Shown here piece after piece: positions 35,968 through 44,996 of a stretch of DNA of 64,000 bases (position 1 is the stretch's first letter; the number at the start of each line of letters is the position of its first letter). Location: NCBI GenBank assembly GCA_034430215.1, contig DAOUFE010000019.1, forward strand, positions 618,885-682,884, in the 5' to 3' direction. The notes under the pieces were generated by a model. It saw only the letters and a program-made list of their open reading frames with translations, ran no database searches and had not been told where the DNA came from. The translations under genes were made by a program, and so were the position numbers. The DNA is from UBA4782 sp034430215 (lineage in GTDB: Bacteria > Chloroflexota > Anaerolineae > Anaerolineales > Anaerolineaceae).

Positions 35968-37353
35968 CTATTCTATCGCTCTCATCATGTAAAGTGTTCG
36001 TTGTGAATCTTTCACCGGTACTTTTTGTTGTATGGTGTAGTATTTGCTGAAGCTTTCTTCAAAACCTGCCTCAGTAAACCCATCAAAAATATCCAACCGG
36101 CTTGATAGCAGACGCTGCACCTGAGAATCACTTTTTGGTACAAATTCGATAATGAGCCATTTCCCCATTTGAGCAAAGCATTTCGCCACGCGTTCCAGGG
36201 GAACATTATTGGAAATTGCCAGATGATGGATCAACGCTAAAGCCATCACCAGATCCACCGGTCCCCGCTGGGTGAAGCTCTGACGCTCTTCATTGTTCCA
36301 TCCAGCTCCTGCACTGGGATTAGTCAGATCGAGTACTAATGGCAGCAGATTTCTCGTCTTTTCTTTCTTTACCTGTAAATATCCTAATTCAACTGCTGAA
36401 GGATCAATATCAGCTGCAACGGTAGGTATTCCTTTCTCTGACGCCAACCGGCTGAAAATGCCATTATTTGCGCCGAGATCCCATACAGAAGCAGGTGAAG
36501 CAATATCGATCATTTTTTGAATTACTGACTTTTTCTCTTCAAAAGCTTCACCGGAATAATTGGTAATATCATAGTAATCTGCCCACTCAGTTCCAGATGG
36601 CTCCCATTTCAGAGAGTTGATGGTTCCCTTCAGGCTATCCAGCAATCCCAACATGGCAGTCTTTCCAACAGTTCGTTGTTTTTCTTCCTGGCTGATCGCT
36701 TTTCCTGCATATTTTTGCTGGGTTTTCGCATGGATATGAATGTGTGTCGCAATGCCCAATTTCCATTGAGTATTTCCAGGAAGTAATTTACTGGCAAGAT
36801 CAAGGGGAATACCATCTATATATACCCTCATGAGCTGGCTTAATCGAATGTCAGTATATGCCATCAGTGCCAACGGAGCCAGGAAATGCTGGCAAAACTG
36901 CCGATATGCCACCCAGGGCGCACCCTCTTTATATTTCTCAAAAGAAAGCGTATCAATCAATACAGGTTTGCCATGAACAAATTGAATGTTATATGCAGAA
37001 GCGTCTTTTAAAATCAGACCTTTTCCTAATGCTAGAATGCACACATCCAATGTCAATAGGGCAGCATCTTTTAACTCGCTGAACGACCACTCATACGGGT
37101 ATGAGATGAAAGATACTCTTTCTGGGGCAATAACTTTATATGCAATTTCAGGGCATGCAGGTGTTTGTTCAACTTCTTGATGTTTCACCAGATACCCTTT
37201 CTTTACCAGCTCTTCATATAAACCTGATTGCATCAGAGCATCATAATGGGTTTGATAGCTGGTATTAACCTGACGATAGAGAACATCATCAGACCAGAAA
37301 AGAAAGCCACTGGGATCACGAAAAGAAGCTGAGTGAATGTTATTTTTGGTCAT
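35968..37353 (-). CDS. SAM-dependent methyltransferase with kinase-like N-terminus
   Basis: 461 residues from ATG 37353; ATGs at 37356 and 37383 are alternatives, and the latter lies deeper inside the upstream gene. The N-terminal half (LKDASAYNIQFVHGKPVLIDTLSF) resembles the NoeA-type methyltransferases, which carry a kinase-like fold before the class I domain. The SAM site is VWDLGANNGIFSRLA. Likely methylates a sugar on the glycan. Confidence 0.78.
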   Translation of the reverse strand: MTKNNIHSASFRDPSGFLFWSDDVLYRQVNTSYQTHYDALMQSGLYEELVKKGYLVKHQEVEQTPACPEIAYKVIAPERVSFISYPYEWSFSELKDAALLTLDVCILALGKGLILKDASAYNIQFVHGKPVLIDTLSFEKYKEGAPWVAYRQFCQHFLAPLALMAYTDIRLSQLMRVYIDGIPLDLASKLLPGNTQWKLGIATHIHIHAKTQQKYAGKAISQEEKQRTVGKTAMLGLLDSLKGTINSLKWEPSGTEWADYYDITNYSGEAFEEKKSVIQKMIDIASPASVWDLGANNGIFSRLASEKGIPTVAADIDPSAVELGYLQVKKEKTRNLLPLVLDLTNPSAGAGWNNEERQSFTQRGPVDLVMALALIHHLAISNNVPLERVAKCFAQMGKWLIIEFVPKSDSQVQRLLSSRLDIFDGFTEAGFEESFSKYYTIQQKVPVKDSQRTLYMMRAIE

Positions 37354-37558
37354 CATTCTCGTTTTGCTCAACCCCCGCGCCATCTGAAATTTCTACTGGT
37401 TCTTCTACCCCTGCTTTTCCTTTAAATAACTTCTTGACCTTCTTCCAATATACTTTTAGTGCATAAGCACCACCTAAAGCGGCGGCAATAACAATTTGCA
37501 ATATAAATGATCCGGATCCGGGATCAAGATATAGAAGGTTAATCAACTTAATATGCAT
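37340..37558 (-). CDS. Small membrane protein with DPGSGS motif
   Basis: 72 residues. LDPGSGSFILQ is followed by one membrane helix (IVIAAALGGAYALKVYW) and a basic Lys-rich patch, then an acidic tail. Small proteins of this DPGSGS type recur in surface-polysaccharide clusters; their function is unknown. AGGTGA before the ATG supports the start. It overlaps the next methyltransferase. Confidence 0.72.
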   Translation of the reverse strand: MHIKLINLLYLDPGSGSFILQIVIAAALGGAYALKVYWKKVKKLFKGKAGVEEPVEISDGAGVEQNENDDQK

Positions 37559-37565
37559 ACTTCAC

Positions 37566-38441
37566 CTAGCCTTGTACTCTACGTAACTTTTTCAGAGAGG
37601 ATAGTTCACTTTCATATACTTTTTTCACACCGTCACCAACTGCCTGCTCAGTAACCCGAATATATTTCACCAACCTTTCAAAACCGCTGGGCTCGACAGA
37701 TGCAGCTTGATCGCTACCCCACATTGCCCGATCCAGGGTGATATGGCGTTCAACCAAACAAGCGCCAAATGCTACAGCAATGACCGATGGGATCAAGCCA
37801 ACCTCATGCCCTGAATAGCCAATTGGGCAGGAGAATTCTTTTTTCAAGGTTTCGATCATCTTTAAGTTTAACTCATCAGGTTCACAGGGGTATGTACTGG
37901 TAGCATGTGTGATGATAAGATCTTGCATGCCCAACACTTCCACTGCCTCGCGAATCTGTTCAATCGTTGACATACCAGTAGAGAGAATAACCGGTCGCCC
38001 TGTTTTGCGGAGATGTCGTAATAATGCATGGTCAGTCAATGAAGCTGATGGAATTTTGTAACATACTGGTTTAAATTGTTCGAGAAAATCCACTGAAGGT
38101 TCATCCCATACGGATGCGAACCAGGTCATCCCAAGTTCATTGCAGTAATTATCGATCTCACGATACTCTTCTTCCCCAAACTCCACCTTGTAACGGTAAT
38201 CAAGATACGTAATATAACCCCATGGAGTATCTCGCATTTGGCTTCGCTGTTCTGGAGGAACACATAATTCTGGTGTTCTTTTCTGGAATTTAACCGCATC
38301 CACTCCTGCTTCTTTTGCTGCACGAATCAACTGCTTTGCAATATTCAGATCTCCATTATGGTTAATCCCAATTTCTGAAACAACATATGTTGGATGACCT
38401 TCTCCAACATAGGTATTCCCTATTTTTACTTCTCGTGACAT
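37566..38441 (-). CDS. NeuB-family nonulosonate synthase lacking SAF domain
   Basis: 291 residues. The TIM-barrel domain has VSEIGINHNGDLNIAK, DAVKFQKR, ILSTGMST, SCPIGYSGHE and the metal-binding HITLD region. NeuB normally has about 340 residues including a C-terminal antifreeze-like (SAF) domain; this protein stops just where that domain would begin (SSLKKLRRVQG). It condenses phosphoenolpyruvate with a hexose or hexosamine, possibly phosphorylated. AGGAG upstream supports the start. Confidence 0.88.
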   Translation of the reverse strand: MSREVKIGNTYVGEGHPTYVVSEIGINHNGDLNIAKQLIRAAKEAGVDAVKFQKRTPELCVPPEQRSQMRDTPWGYITYLDYRYKVEFGEEEYREIDNYCNELGMTWFASVWDEPSVDFLEQFKPVCYKIPSASLTDHALLRHLRKTGRPVILSTGMSTIEQIREAVEVLGMQDLIITHATSTYPCEPDELNLKMIETLKKEFSCPIGYSGHEVGLIPSVIAVAFGACLVERHITLDRAMWGSDQAASVEPSGFERLVKYIRVTEQAVGDGVKKVYESELSSLKKLRRVQG

Positions 38442-38442
38442 G

Positions 38443-39675
38443 CTAACTCCTTTCGGTTAATGACTGCAAGATGATATCACACAATTCACGTACTGCACCA
38501 TACCCACCATTGCGAGTAAGTACTCTGTCTGCCTGACGCTTTGCTTCGGGTTGTGCATCTGCCACTACTACTGCGCATCCTACCAGAGGAAAGCAAGGGG
38601 TGTCATTAATATCATTTCCAAGATAAACAACCTGTTCATTGGAGATTTTATGCTGCTGCAGATATTGCTGTAGTAAAGCGGATTTATCTTCTACGCCTTG
38701 TATTGCCTGAATACCAATCTTTCTACAGCGTGCTGTTACGACTGGATCGGTCTCAGTAGAAATTACAATCACTGGTATGCCAGCTTTTTTCAATGCTTTC
38801 AAGCCAATGGGATCACTGCGATATGCCATTACGGCTTCTTTCCCATCACCATCCACCCAGACACGGTTATCGGTGAGTACACCATCAAAATCCAACACCA
38901 CCAGTTGTATATTGGCTGGTAAAGGTCTATGTTTTTGCCCTGGGTTGACCATTTCCAGTTTTCCACTGAAAACCAGATCTTCATATCTGTGCCAATCGCT
39001 TAAATTATCGATATCCACCGTGTAGTTGCTATCGATGATGAGAGGGAGAATGACATCACCTGTTAACGAATGTTTATTCAGGATGGTCGAAGTTCTAATC
39101 GCATCGATATGCCCGGTCTGCCAATACACTGGTGGAAGTATCTGGCGGGGAGCATTGTAGGGTTCTTTTATTCCTTCAACCGTTAAAAGAGGCGTCATCC
39201 TTTTTGTAGCATTATCAATTCGCCACATCTTGTGAGGATTTTGCCCCGCAATGACCACTCCCCGAACACAATCTGCATCGGGATCATTAATGAGCTGGTT
39301 GATTGCATCATTCACCAGTTCCGGAGGACGGATGGGAGATGTCGGACGTAACTGCACAACTATATCTGGTTGATAATTCTCATTTGCTTTCAACCAATTC
39401 AATGCATGTTCGAACAAAGGAAGATCAGTGGAATTATCCTGTGCCAGTTCTGCAGGACGGTAAAACGGTGTTTCGGCACCATACTGCCTAGCAACGGCTG
39501 CAATTTCCTCATCATCAGTCGAGACGATCACCCGGGATACCATTTCTGCCTGCAAGCCCGCTGCAATGCTATATGCAATCAGCGGATAACCGGCAAAATT
39601 CCGGATATTCTTGCGTGGAATGCCTTTCGAACCCCCTCTTGCAGGGATGATAGCCAATACTTCGGGCTTTACCAT
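38443..39675 (-). CDS. Cytidylyltransferase-HAD phosphatase fusion (NeuA/KdsC-like)
   Basis: 410 residues; GGAGG lies 9 nt before this ATG. Residues about 1-225 are a CMP-nonulosonate synthetase (IIPARGGSKGIPRKN, RPTSPIRPPE). Residues about 250-410 are a KdsC-like HAD phosphatase with VVLDFDGVLTDN, VISTE and YLGNDIND motifs intact. Fusion of activation with a phosphatase implies the synthase next door makes a phosphorylated acid (e.g. a 9-phosphate) that must be dephosphorylated before coupling to CMP. Confidence 0.88.
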   Translation of the reverse strand: MVKPEVLAIIPARGGSKGIPRKNIRNFAGYPLIAYSIAAGLQAEMVSRVIVSTDDEEIAAVARQYGAETPFYRPAELAQDNSTDLPLFEHALNWLKANENYQPDIVVQLRPTSPIRPPELVNDAINQLINDPDADCVRGVVIAGQNPHKMWRIDNATKRMTPLLTVEGIKEPYNAPRQILPPVYWQTGHIDAIRTSTILNKHSLTGDVILPLIIDSNYTVDIDNLSDWHRYEDLVFSGKLEMVNPGQKHRPLPANIQLVVLDFDGVLTDNRVWVDGDGKEAVMAYRSDPIGLKALKKAGIPVIVISTETDPVVTARCRKIGIQAIQGVEDKSALLQQYLQQHKISNEQVVYLGNDINDTPCFPLVGCAVVVADAQPEAKRQADRVLTRNGGYGAVRELCDIILQSLTERS

Positions 39676-40490
39676 GCCGTCCATCCTCCATCCACCACCA
39701 GGTTGGAACCCGTCATATAGGTGGATGCATCGGAAGCCAGAAATAACATAGCACCATTCATTTCGTCCAGGTGAGCCATACGTCCCATCATTGTCCGATA
39801 AGAATATGCTTTCTCGAAATGCTCATCGTGATTATTGAACACCCCACCGGGAGTTAGAGAATTTACACGTATGTTCTTGCCGGCATAATACGCTGCCAGG
39901 TAGCGAGTGAACCCTAAAACACCTGCTTTGGTTACAGAATAATATACTGGTTTAAATTGAGCTGGTTGGTCTGGCTTTTGATAGATCCTTTGGTCAGGTC
40001 CCGCCAATCCGTATGTTGAGCAAATCGTGATGATCACACCTTGCCCCTGTTCCAACATTGCAGGTACAACTGCCTGCGAGCAGAGGAACATACCTGTCAG
40101 ATTGACATCCACCGCCTGCCGCCAGGCATCAAGTGGGTAATCCTCAAAACGGTTCCCGTGGGAACCCTGGTGTTCAGGATCAAATTTTGGATCCATTGCT
40201 GCACTGCATACCAATACATCCAATCTGCCAAAACGGTCTTTCGCAATTGCAGCCATTGCCCGGGTTGAATCTGGATCAGTGACATTCACTTTTACAGGCA
40301 TAGCAGAATAACCCTGCTGGGTGATGTTTTCAGCAGTTTCTGTTGCCACCTTTTCATTCAGATCCGCAACCAATACGTTGGCACCTGCCTGGGCTAATGT
40401 CAAGCAAAATTGTTTTCCCAATAATCCAGCTCCCCCTGTTACGATCGCTACTTTCCCATCAAGTCGAAATTTGTCTAAAATAGTCGTCAT
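39669..40490 (-). CDS. Short-chain dehydrogenase/reductase
   Basis: 273 residues. AIVTGGAGLLGKQF, LVCSAAM and the catalytic YYSVTKAG are present, with the C-terminal MTGSNLVVDGGW. AGGAG 3 nt before the ATG. It starts the nonulosonate sub-block (SDR, CMP-transferase-phosphatase, synthase) and probably reduces or oxidises a precursor sugar. Confidence 0.9.
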   Translation of the reverse strand: MTTILDKFRLDGKVAIVTGGAGLLGKQFCLTLAQAGANVLVADLNEKVATETAENITQQGYSAMPVKVNVTDPDSTRAMAAIAKDRFGRLDVLVCSAAMDPKFDPEHQGSHGNRFEDYPLDAWRQAVDVNLTGMFLCSQAVVPAMLEQGQGVIITICSTYGLAGPDQRIYQKPDQPAQFKPVYYSVTKAGVLGFTRYLAAYYAGKNIRVNSLTPGGVFNNHDEHFEKAYSYRTMMGRMAHLDEMNGAMLFLASDASTYMTGSNLVVDGGWTAW

Positions 40491-40574
40491 ATGCTCCTTT
40501 GAAGAGAGTCTGCTAGAACTTGTAATTTTAAAAAGATGTTTTTGCAGAACAAAACTAATAAACTTTCTATATTT

Positions 40575-42242
40575 TTACGGTTTCGGATAAGTATAGATTC
40601 CTCCATCTTTTCCATCATACTCAATATGCAATCCTTCAGTGAATACCTCCACCCGCTCTGCAGCCTGGTCACCGTAAATATCGGAAAATTGCTCAGTGAT
40701 CGAATCAAATAATACCAGCGTTGCCTTATCCTGACGGAACAGGCTCTGACCGGGATCATTGGAAAGATCACCATCTCCGTACCGGCTGAAAGTTTGGTAA
40801 GGCTCATTGATGTATATTTCCTTTACCGGGTAGGATGTCCTTCCTGTCCAGAAAAGAACAAGCATGTCCTGATTGGTCACCAGGGTTGTATCTTCAGGTA
40901 GGGCTTTTAACGCCTGCAAAGTATCTGATTGCTGCCATTCTAATGAAGTGTAACCCATTCCTTTGTCATGTAATTGCTCAACGACATGAAAAGAATGGAT
41001 ACCATAAACAAGGATGGCAAATACCAGGATCAGCCCTGCCAAACTCACAAACCATCGTATTTTCTCATACCACGAAACCGTATCGGTGAAGAACAGTAAT
41101 ACCATCAGACCTACTGATATGTACAACGGTGACAACATGCGCACATTGATCGTGATAGGTGGGTATGTTGTGATCTTCACTGCCAGCGTCACAAGGATGA
41201 AGATCAAACTGAATACCCCAAGGATTGGAATCCAGGATCGGGTAGGAGATGAGGTTGCTGATGATTGCTTTTTCTCCCTGACGAACCAGATGATGAACCA
41301 GACCAGTAATCCTAGAAATATGATAGGAACCAGGCTGTTCATTACGAGCGCTGGAAAACGCGGTGTATATATCCACGAATCAGGCAAAAACCAGAAAAGC
41401 ACTGATTGTTGAACATCATTCCAGAAGTTTAACAAAAATGTACTAAAGTTAGTTGGAAACTCCATACTCCGGGATGAAACTGTTCCGGTCAGGCGAAGGT
41501 CGATCACCAACCAGATGACAATGGGAAGCAATGCCAGTATCGAGTAAACAACGGTCCGGAAGACCTTCCTCGCTGCTTTTTCTTTTCCACTGAATAACAG
41601 GAACAACCCGCCTGTAATAGCGAATGCGACTGCATTGTACCGGGTAAGAATAGCTGCCCCTGCAAATATTCCAGCCGGCAGTAGATAGAGTGATAGTGCT
41701 GAAGAACTCTTTGCGTTTTGTTTTTTTGATGCTTCTTCTTGTTTTACATCAGAAATTTTCCAGATTGCTTTTACCAGGAAGAACATACTGGCAAACCCAA
41801 GAAAGAGAGCCAATGGCTCAGACATAGACCAGGAAAAAATTGGGATTAATACAGGCGAAAGTGCAAAGATCAGGCTGCCTGCACAGGTAAGCCAGATTTT
41901 TCCTTTGCTTGCTGTAAACAAAATTCTTCCTAAAAGAAAGATGATTGCCCCAAACAAACAGATATTTAACCATCGCGAAACAGGAACAAGATCGATCCCT
42001 GTCAATCCAAATAGACTTAACAGCAGGGGATATCCGGGTGGAAAATAGGGCAAAAGACGGAAAGAACCATCAGCCTGGATAAGACCCAATCCTTTACCAG
42101 CCAGGAGATTTCGAGCTGAGATAATGTAAATGGTCGCATCTCCCCCGATTCCAGGTGCAATAGTCGTGCTGTATATGACCATTACCATTCCTGTAACGGC
42201 AATTAACACCAATAGATAGTTGATGTGCCAGTATTTTTTCAT
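40575..42242 (-). CDS. GT39-like membrane glycosyltransferase
   Basis: 555 residues with about 10 membrane helices and a C-terminal extracytoplasmic domain. The first loop carries IGGDATIYIISARNLLAGKG, which holds the Asp of GT-C catalytic loops, followed by FPPGYPLLLSLFG. It uses a polyprenyl-phosphate sugar, probably outside the membrane. Follows the next GT-C-like gene by 10 nt. Confidence 0.72.
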   Translation of the reverse strand: MKKYWHINYLLVLIAVTGMVMVIYSTTIAPGIGGDATIYIISARNLLAGKGLGLIQADGSFRLLPYFPPGYPLLLSLFGLTGIDLVPVSRWLNICLFGAIIFLLGRILFTASKGKIWLTCAGSLIFALSPVLIPIFSWSMSEPLALFLGFASMFFLVKAIWKISDVKQEEASKKQNAKSSSALSLYLLPAGIFAGAAILTRYNAVAFAITGGLFLLFSGKEKAARKVFRTVVYSILALLPIVIWLVIDLRLTGTVSSRSMEFPTNFSTFLLNFWNDVQQSVLFWFLPDSWIYTPRFPALVMNSLVPIIFLGLLVWFIIWFVREKKQSSATSSPTRSWIPILGVFSLIFILVTLAVKITTYPPITINVRMLSPLYISVGLMVLLFFTDTVSWYEKIRWFVSLAGLILVFAILVYGIHSFHVVEQLHDKGMGYTSLEWQQSDTLQALKALPEDTTLVTNQDMLVLFWTGRTSYPVKEIYINEPYQTFSRYGDGDLSNDPGQSLFRQDKATLVLFDSITEQFSDIYGDQAAERVEVFTEGLHIEYDGKDGGIYTYPKP

Positions 42243-42252
42243 TTAGCTCGTG

Positions 42253-43998
42253 TCATTCCTCTAGATCATTCAGAAAAACGATTTCATCGCCCATCGTGTT
42301 TACGTAATCCAATCCCATTTTTTTACATATATCGATAATTGCTTGAGGCGTTTCATTGTAAGCTGTTTTGTCTACCAGAACATATCTTACCTTTAGTTTA
42401 TCCAGCAAGCTAATACTGGATTCATCAGGAAAATTTGCCATGACAGGTTTAATCTCCTGGTATTGCAAAGGTGGAAATGCATTGAAGAATCCACCTATGA
42501 ATGGTTTCCCATGGATAAGAGTCGCATAAACCAGGATCTGGTCTTCACTTTCTTCGATAGGGAATTGGATTACCGCCCCTGTCCCAGGTTGTTCTGCCAG
42601 CCAGGTATCCACAGGACGGGCTTCTATAGAAGAAGTCGTTTCATACACACCTGGGTAGAACTCTAACCAGACAACACCCAGTATAAACACGCTGAATACC
42701 AATGCCGCTTTCTTGTTTCGGAAACGATCCAGAATTTTCGTCAGTCCCATTGCTGATAAAACTAGAACGAAAATCAAGACAAAAATGCCAAACCGGGCGA
42801 AAACCCGCATTTTTGAGAATAATGGCAGGTATTTGAAGAGGAAATAATCGGGCAGGATGATATAAGTTTCTGTCCGATTGAGAAGTTTGGCGAAAATTCC
42901 GGTTAATTGAACCTGTAACCGTTCGCCATTCCAAAACAAGTCTGTACCTAGTGATAATACCCATGCCAATGCTATTCCAAGCAGGACCAGAATCACGAAT
43001 TCCTTTTCTCGTTTTTCTTTCCTTGTGAATAGAGTAATACCTGCGAAAATGATGTTCACTAATCCAACATAGAGAGAAGTTTCAATCCATAACTGCCGGT
43101 TAAAATGATCGTTTACCCACTTCCCCACTAAAAAGTGATCGGTCGAGGGTAACAGATAATCAAGCGGGCTTGCTGATGCAGCAAGAAGACGAACAGTTTC
43201 CAGGTTTCTATCAGGTATACCACCCTGGGCATTCAAAGTGAGATAAGGCCAAACGCTAAAAGCCACAAAAGGAATGGAGATCAATCCTGCTATCAACAAT
43301 GGTTTCCAATAATTCCATGTCAATACTTTCTTTCGGATAAAGAAAAGGTTGATGACAGCAAGCGCTCCTGCAACCAAAACAGCCATATACAGGCTGTACA
43401 TAGATGTCATGCCTATCAATCCGAAACCAATTCCAGTCAAAAGGATAAATTTCTTCTTTTCTTGAGAGGAATCACCTTTCATCAATTCAAACAATCCCCA
43501 GAAGAATAATGGGAACCATTGGATCCCTGAAATGTTCAGGTGTCCGATAAGAAAATGAGCCAGGTGATAGGGCAAAATGGCAAAAGCTGTACCAATGATG
43601 ATTGCCACACTGGTTCTGCCAGTCAGATGTTTCATCCACAAATACATATTGATGCCCGATAGAATGAACGTCAAAAGCATCGAAACGTTATAGCCAGTCA
43701 GTGGGTTGAAAATCAGGGCAAATGGCATGGCAAGGAGAAGCTGTGCCGGGCTGATTTCTGTGTATGCCAGACTCCATCCTGCAGGGTAATTCAAGAACCA
43801 AATATTGAAAGGGTTGACATGTAATTCAAAAAGAGCCTTCTTGAACCAGCCGATCAACCAGACAAAGTAAATGTTGTCCCCAATCGAGCCAATCATCCGG
43901 GTGGATAAGTGCGTAATCAATGGGTAAGTAATAATCACAGACATTGCTGCAAAATACAGAACTATCAATGCACCCGTCACCCATCGTGGAAGTTTCAC
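42253..43998 (-). CDS. GT-C/YfhO-like membrane protein
   Basis: 581 residues with about 11 membrane helices, and a C-terminal periplasmic domain ending in a globular stretch (VDKTAYNETPQAI). HFLIGHLNISGIQWFPLFFWG resembles the conserved helix of the 480-residue protein at 6593, so the two may be related. Overlaps the oxidoreductase gene by 4 nt (ATGA). Exact sugar unknown. Confidence 0.65.
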   Translation of the reverse strand: MKLPRWVTGALIVLYFAAMSVIITYPLITHLSTRMIGSIGDNIYFVWLIGWFKKALFELHVNPFNIWFLNYPAGWSLAYTEISPAQLLLAMPFALIFNPLTGYNVSMLLTFILSGINMYLWMKHLTGRTSVAIIIGTAFAILPYHLAHFLIGHLNISGIQWFPLFFWGLFELMKGDSSQEKKKFILLTGIGFGLIGMTSMYSLYMAVLVAGALAVINLFFIRKKVLTWNYWKPLLIAGLISIPFVAFSVWPYLTLNAQGGIPDRNLETVRLLAASASPLDYLLPSTDHFLVGKWVNDHFNRQLWIETSLYVGLVNIIFAGITLFTRKEKREKEFVILVLLGIALAWVLSLGTDLFWNGERLQVQLTGIFAKLLNRTETYIILPDYFLFKYLPLFSKMRVFARFGIFVLIFVLVLSAMGLTKILDRFRNKKAALVFSVFILGVVWLEFYPGVYETTSSIEARPVDTWLAEQPGTGAVIQFPIEESEDQILVYATLIHGKPFIGGFFNAFPPLQYQEIKPVMANFPDESSISLLDKLKVRYVLVDKTAYNETPQAIIDICKKMGLDYVNTMGDEIVFLNDLEE

Positions 43999-44996
43999 CT
44001 GTCCACCTCGGTAAGGTTAATCACCTTATGCTGTTCACCCGATTGATAAACAGCATCAACCAGGCGCATATCATAGATCCCCTCTTTGATGCTGCAGGCG
44101 GGTTTTTCAACCCCTTTGATCGCTTGAAGAAAATTCTTCATTTCAGAAACGAACATGGTATTGCGCTCGAACCCCTCGGCAGGGATAAATTCCCTCCATT
44201 GATCCATATCCGTAGTGAGATAGCGCGTTATACCCGTAGCATTATCCCATTCCAACGTGCCTTCGGTTCCAATCAGGCTCAATGTATGGCTGCCTGGTCT
44301 TCGATGATAATCAAGGTGAATATGTCCCAACGTGCCATTCACAAATGAAAAATTTATTTCTGCAAGGTCATCCACATCAATTCCCAATTGACCAGTTGAA
44401 AGAACACTCGCATCAACTGTTTTCACTGGTCCAAACATCCAGGTTAAATAATCAAGCGGATGGCACAAGGTGCGCACAACACCTCCACCTAAATCTGCTC
44501 TTGCAGCATATGTCATGCGGTAATCTTCCCATGGATGCCAGCCAGGCAAATACTCACCCCAAAAAGCTTGAGCAGAAACGATACTTCCTAATTTCCCTTG
44601 TTTCACTAAATCATACGCAATTCTTAATCCCGGATGGAAACGGAATTGGTATCCGACAGCACCAGTCAGGTTATTCTCTTGCATCATCGTGAGTAGCTTT
44701 TCTGTTCCCTGATGACTATGCGCAACTGGTTTTTCGATCAATATATGACACCCAGCTTCTGCAGCCTCAAATGCTACTTCCAGATGTAATGCGGTTGGGT
44801 TGGAGATGATCACTGCATCAGGCTTATGTGCCAATGCAGCTTTCAGGTCTGTTTCAACTGGAAAACCCGCCAATTCATCATCTGGTAAGGTACTTTTATG
44901 GCTGCGGTATAACACTATGTCCCGTTCTCCAAGATTGATCAGATTTCGGAAGTGCCTGCGCCCTATTGAACCCAAACCAGCGATCACGAATTTCAT
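43995..44996 (-). CDS. Gfo/Idh/MocA family oxidoreductase
   Basis: 333 residues from the ATG that overlaps the upstream stop (ATGA). GLGSIGRRHFRNL is the Rossmann loop, and EKPVAHS holds the conserved lysine of the EKP motif. The family oxidises sugar or inositol hydroxyls using NAD(P). In this operon it probably makes a modified nucleotide sugar or nonulosonate intermediate. Confidence 0.88.
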   Translation of the reverse strand: MKFVIAGLGSIGRRHFRNLINLGERDIVLYRSHKSTLPDDELAGFPVETDLKAALAHKPDAVIISNPTALHLEVAFEAAEAGCHILIEKPVAHSHQGTEKLLTMMQENNLTGAVGYQFRFHPGLRIAYDLVKQGKLGSIVSAQAFWGEYLPGWHPWEDYRMTYAARADLGGGVVRTLCHPLDYLTWMFGPVKTVDASVLSTGQLGIDVDDLAEINFSFVNGTLGHIHLDYHRRPGSHTLSLIGTEGTLEWDNATGITRYLTTDMDQWREFIPAEGFERNTMFVSEMKNFLQAIKGVEKPACSIKEGIYDMRLVDAVYQSGEQHKVINLTEVDR

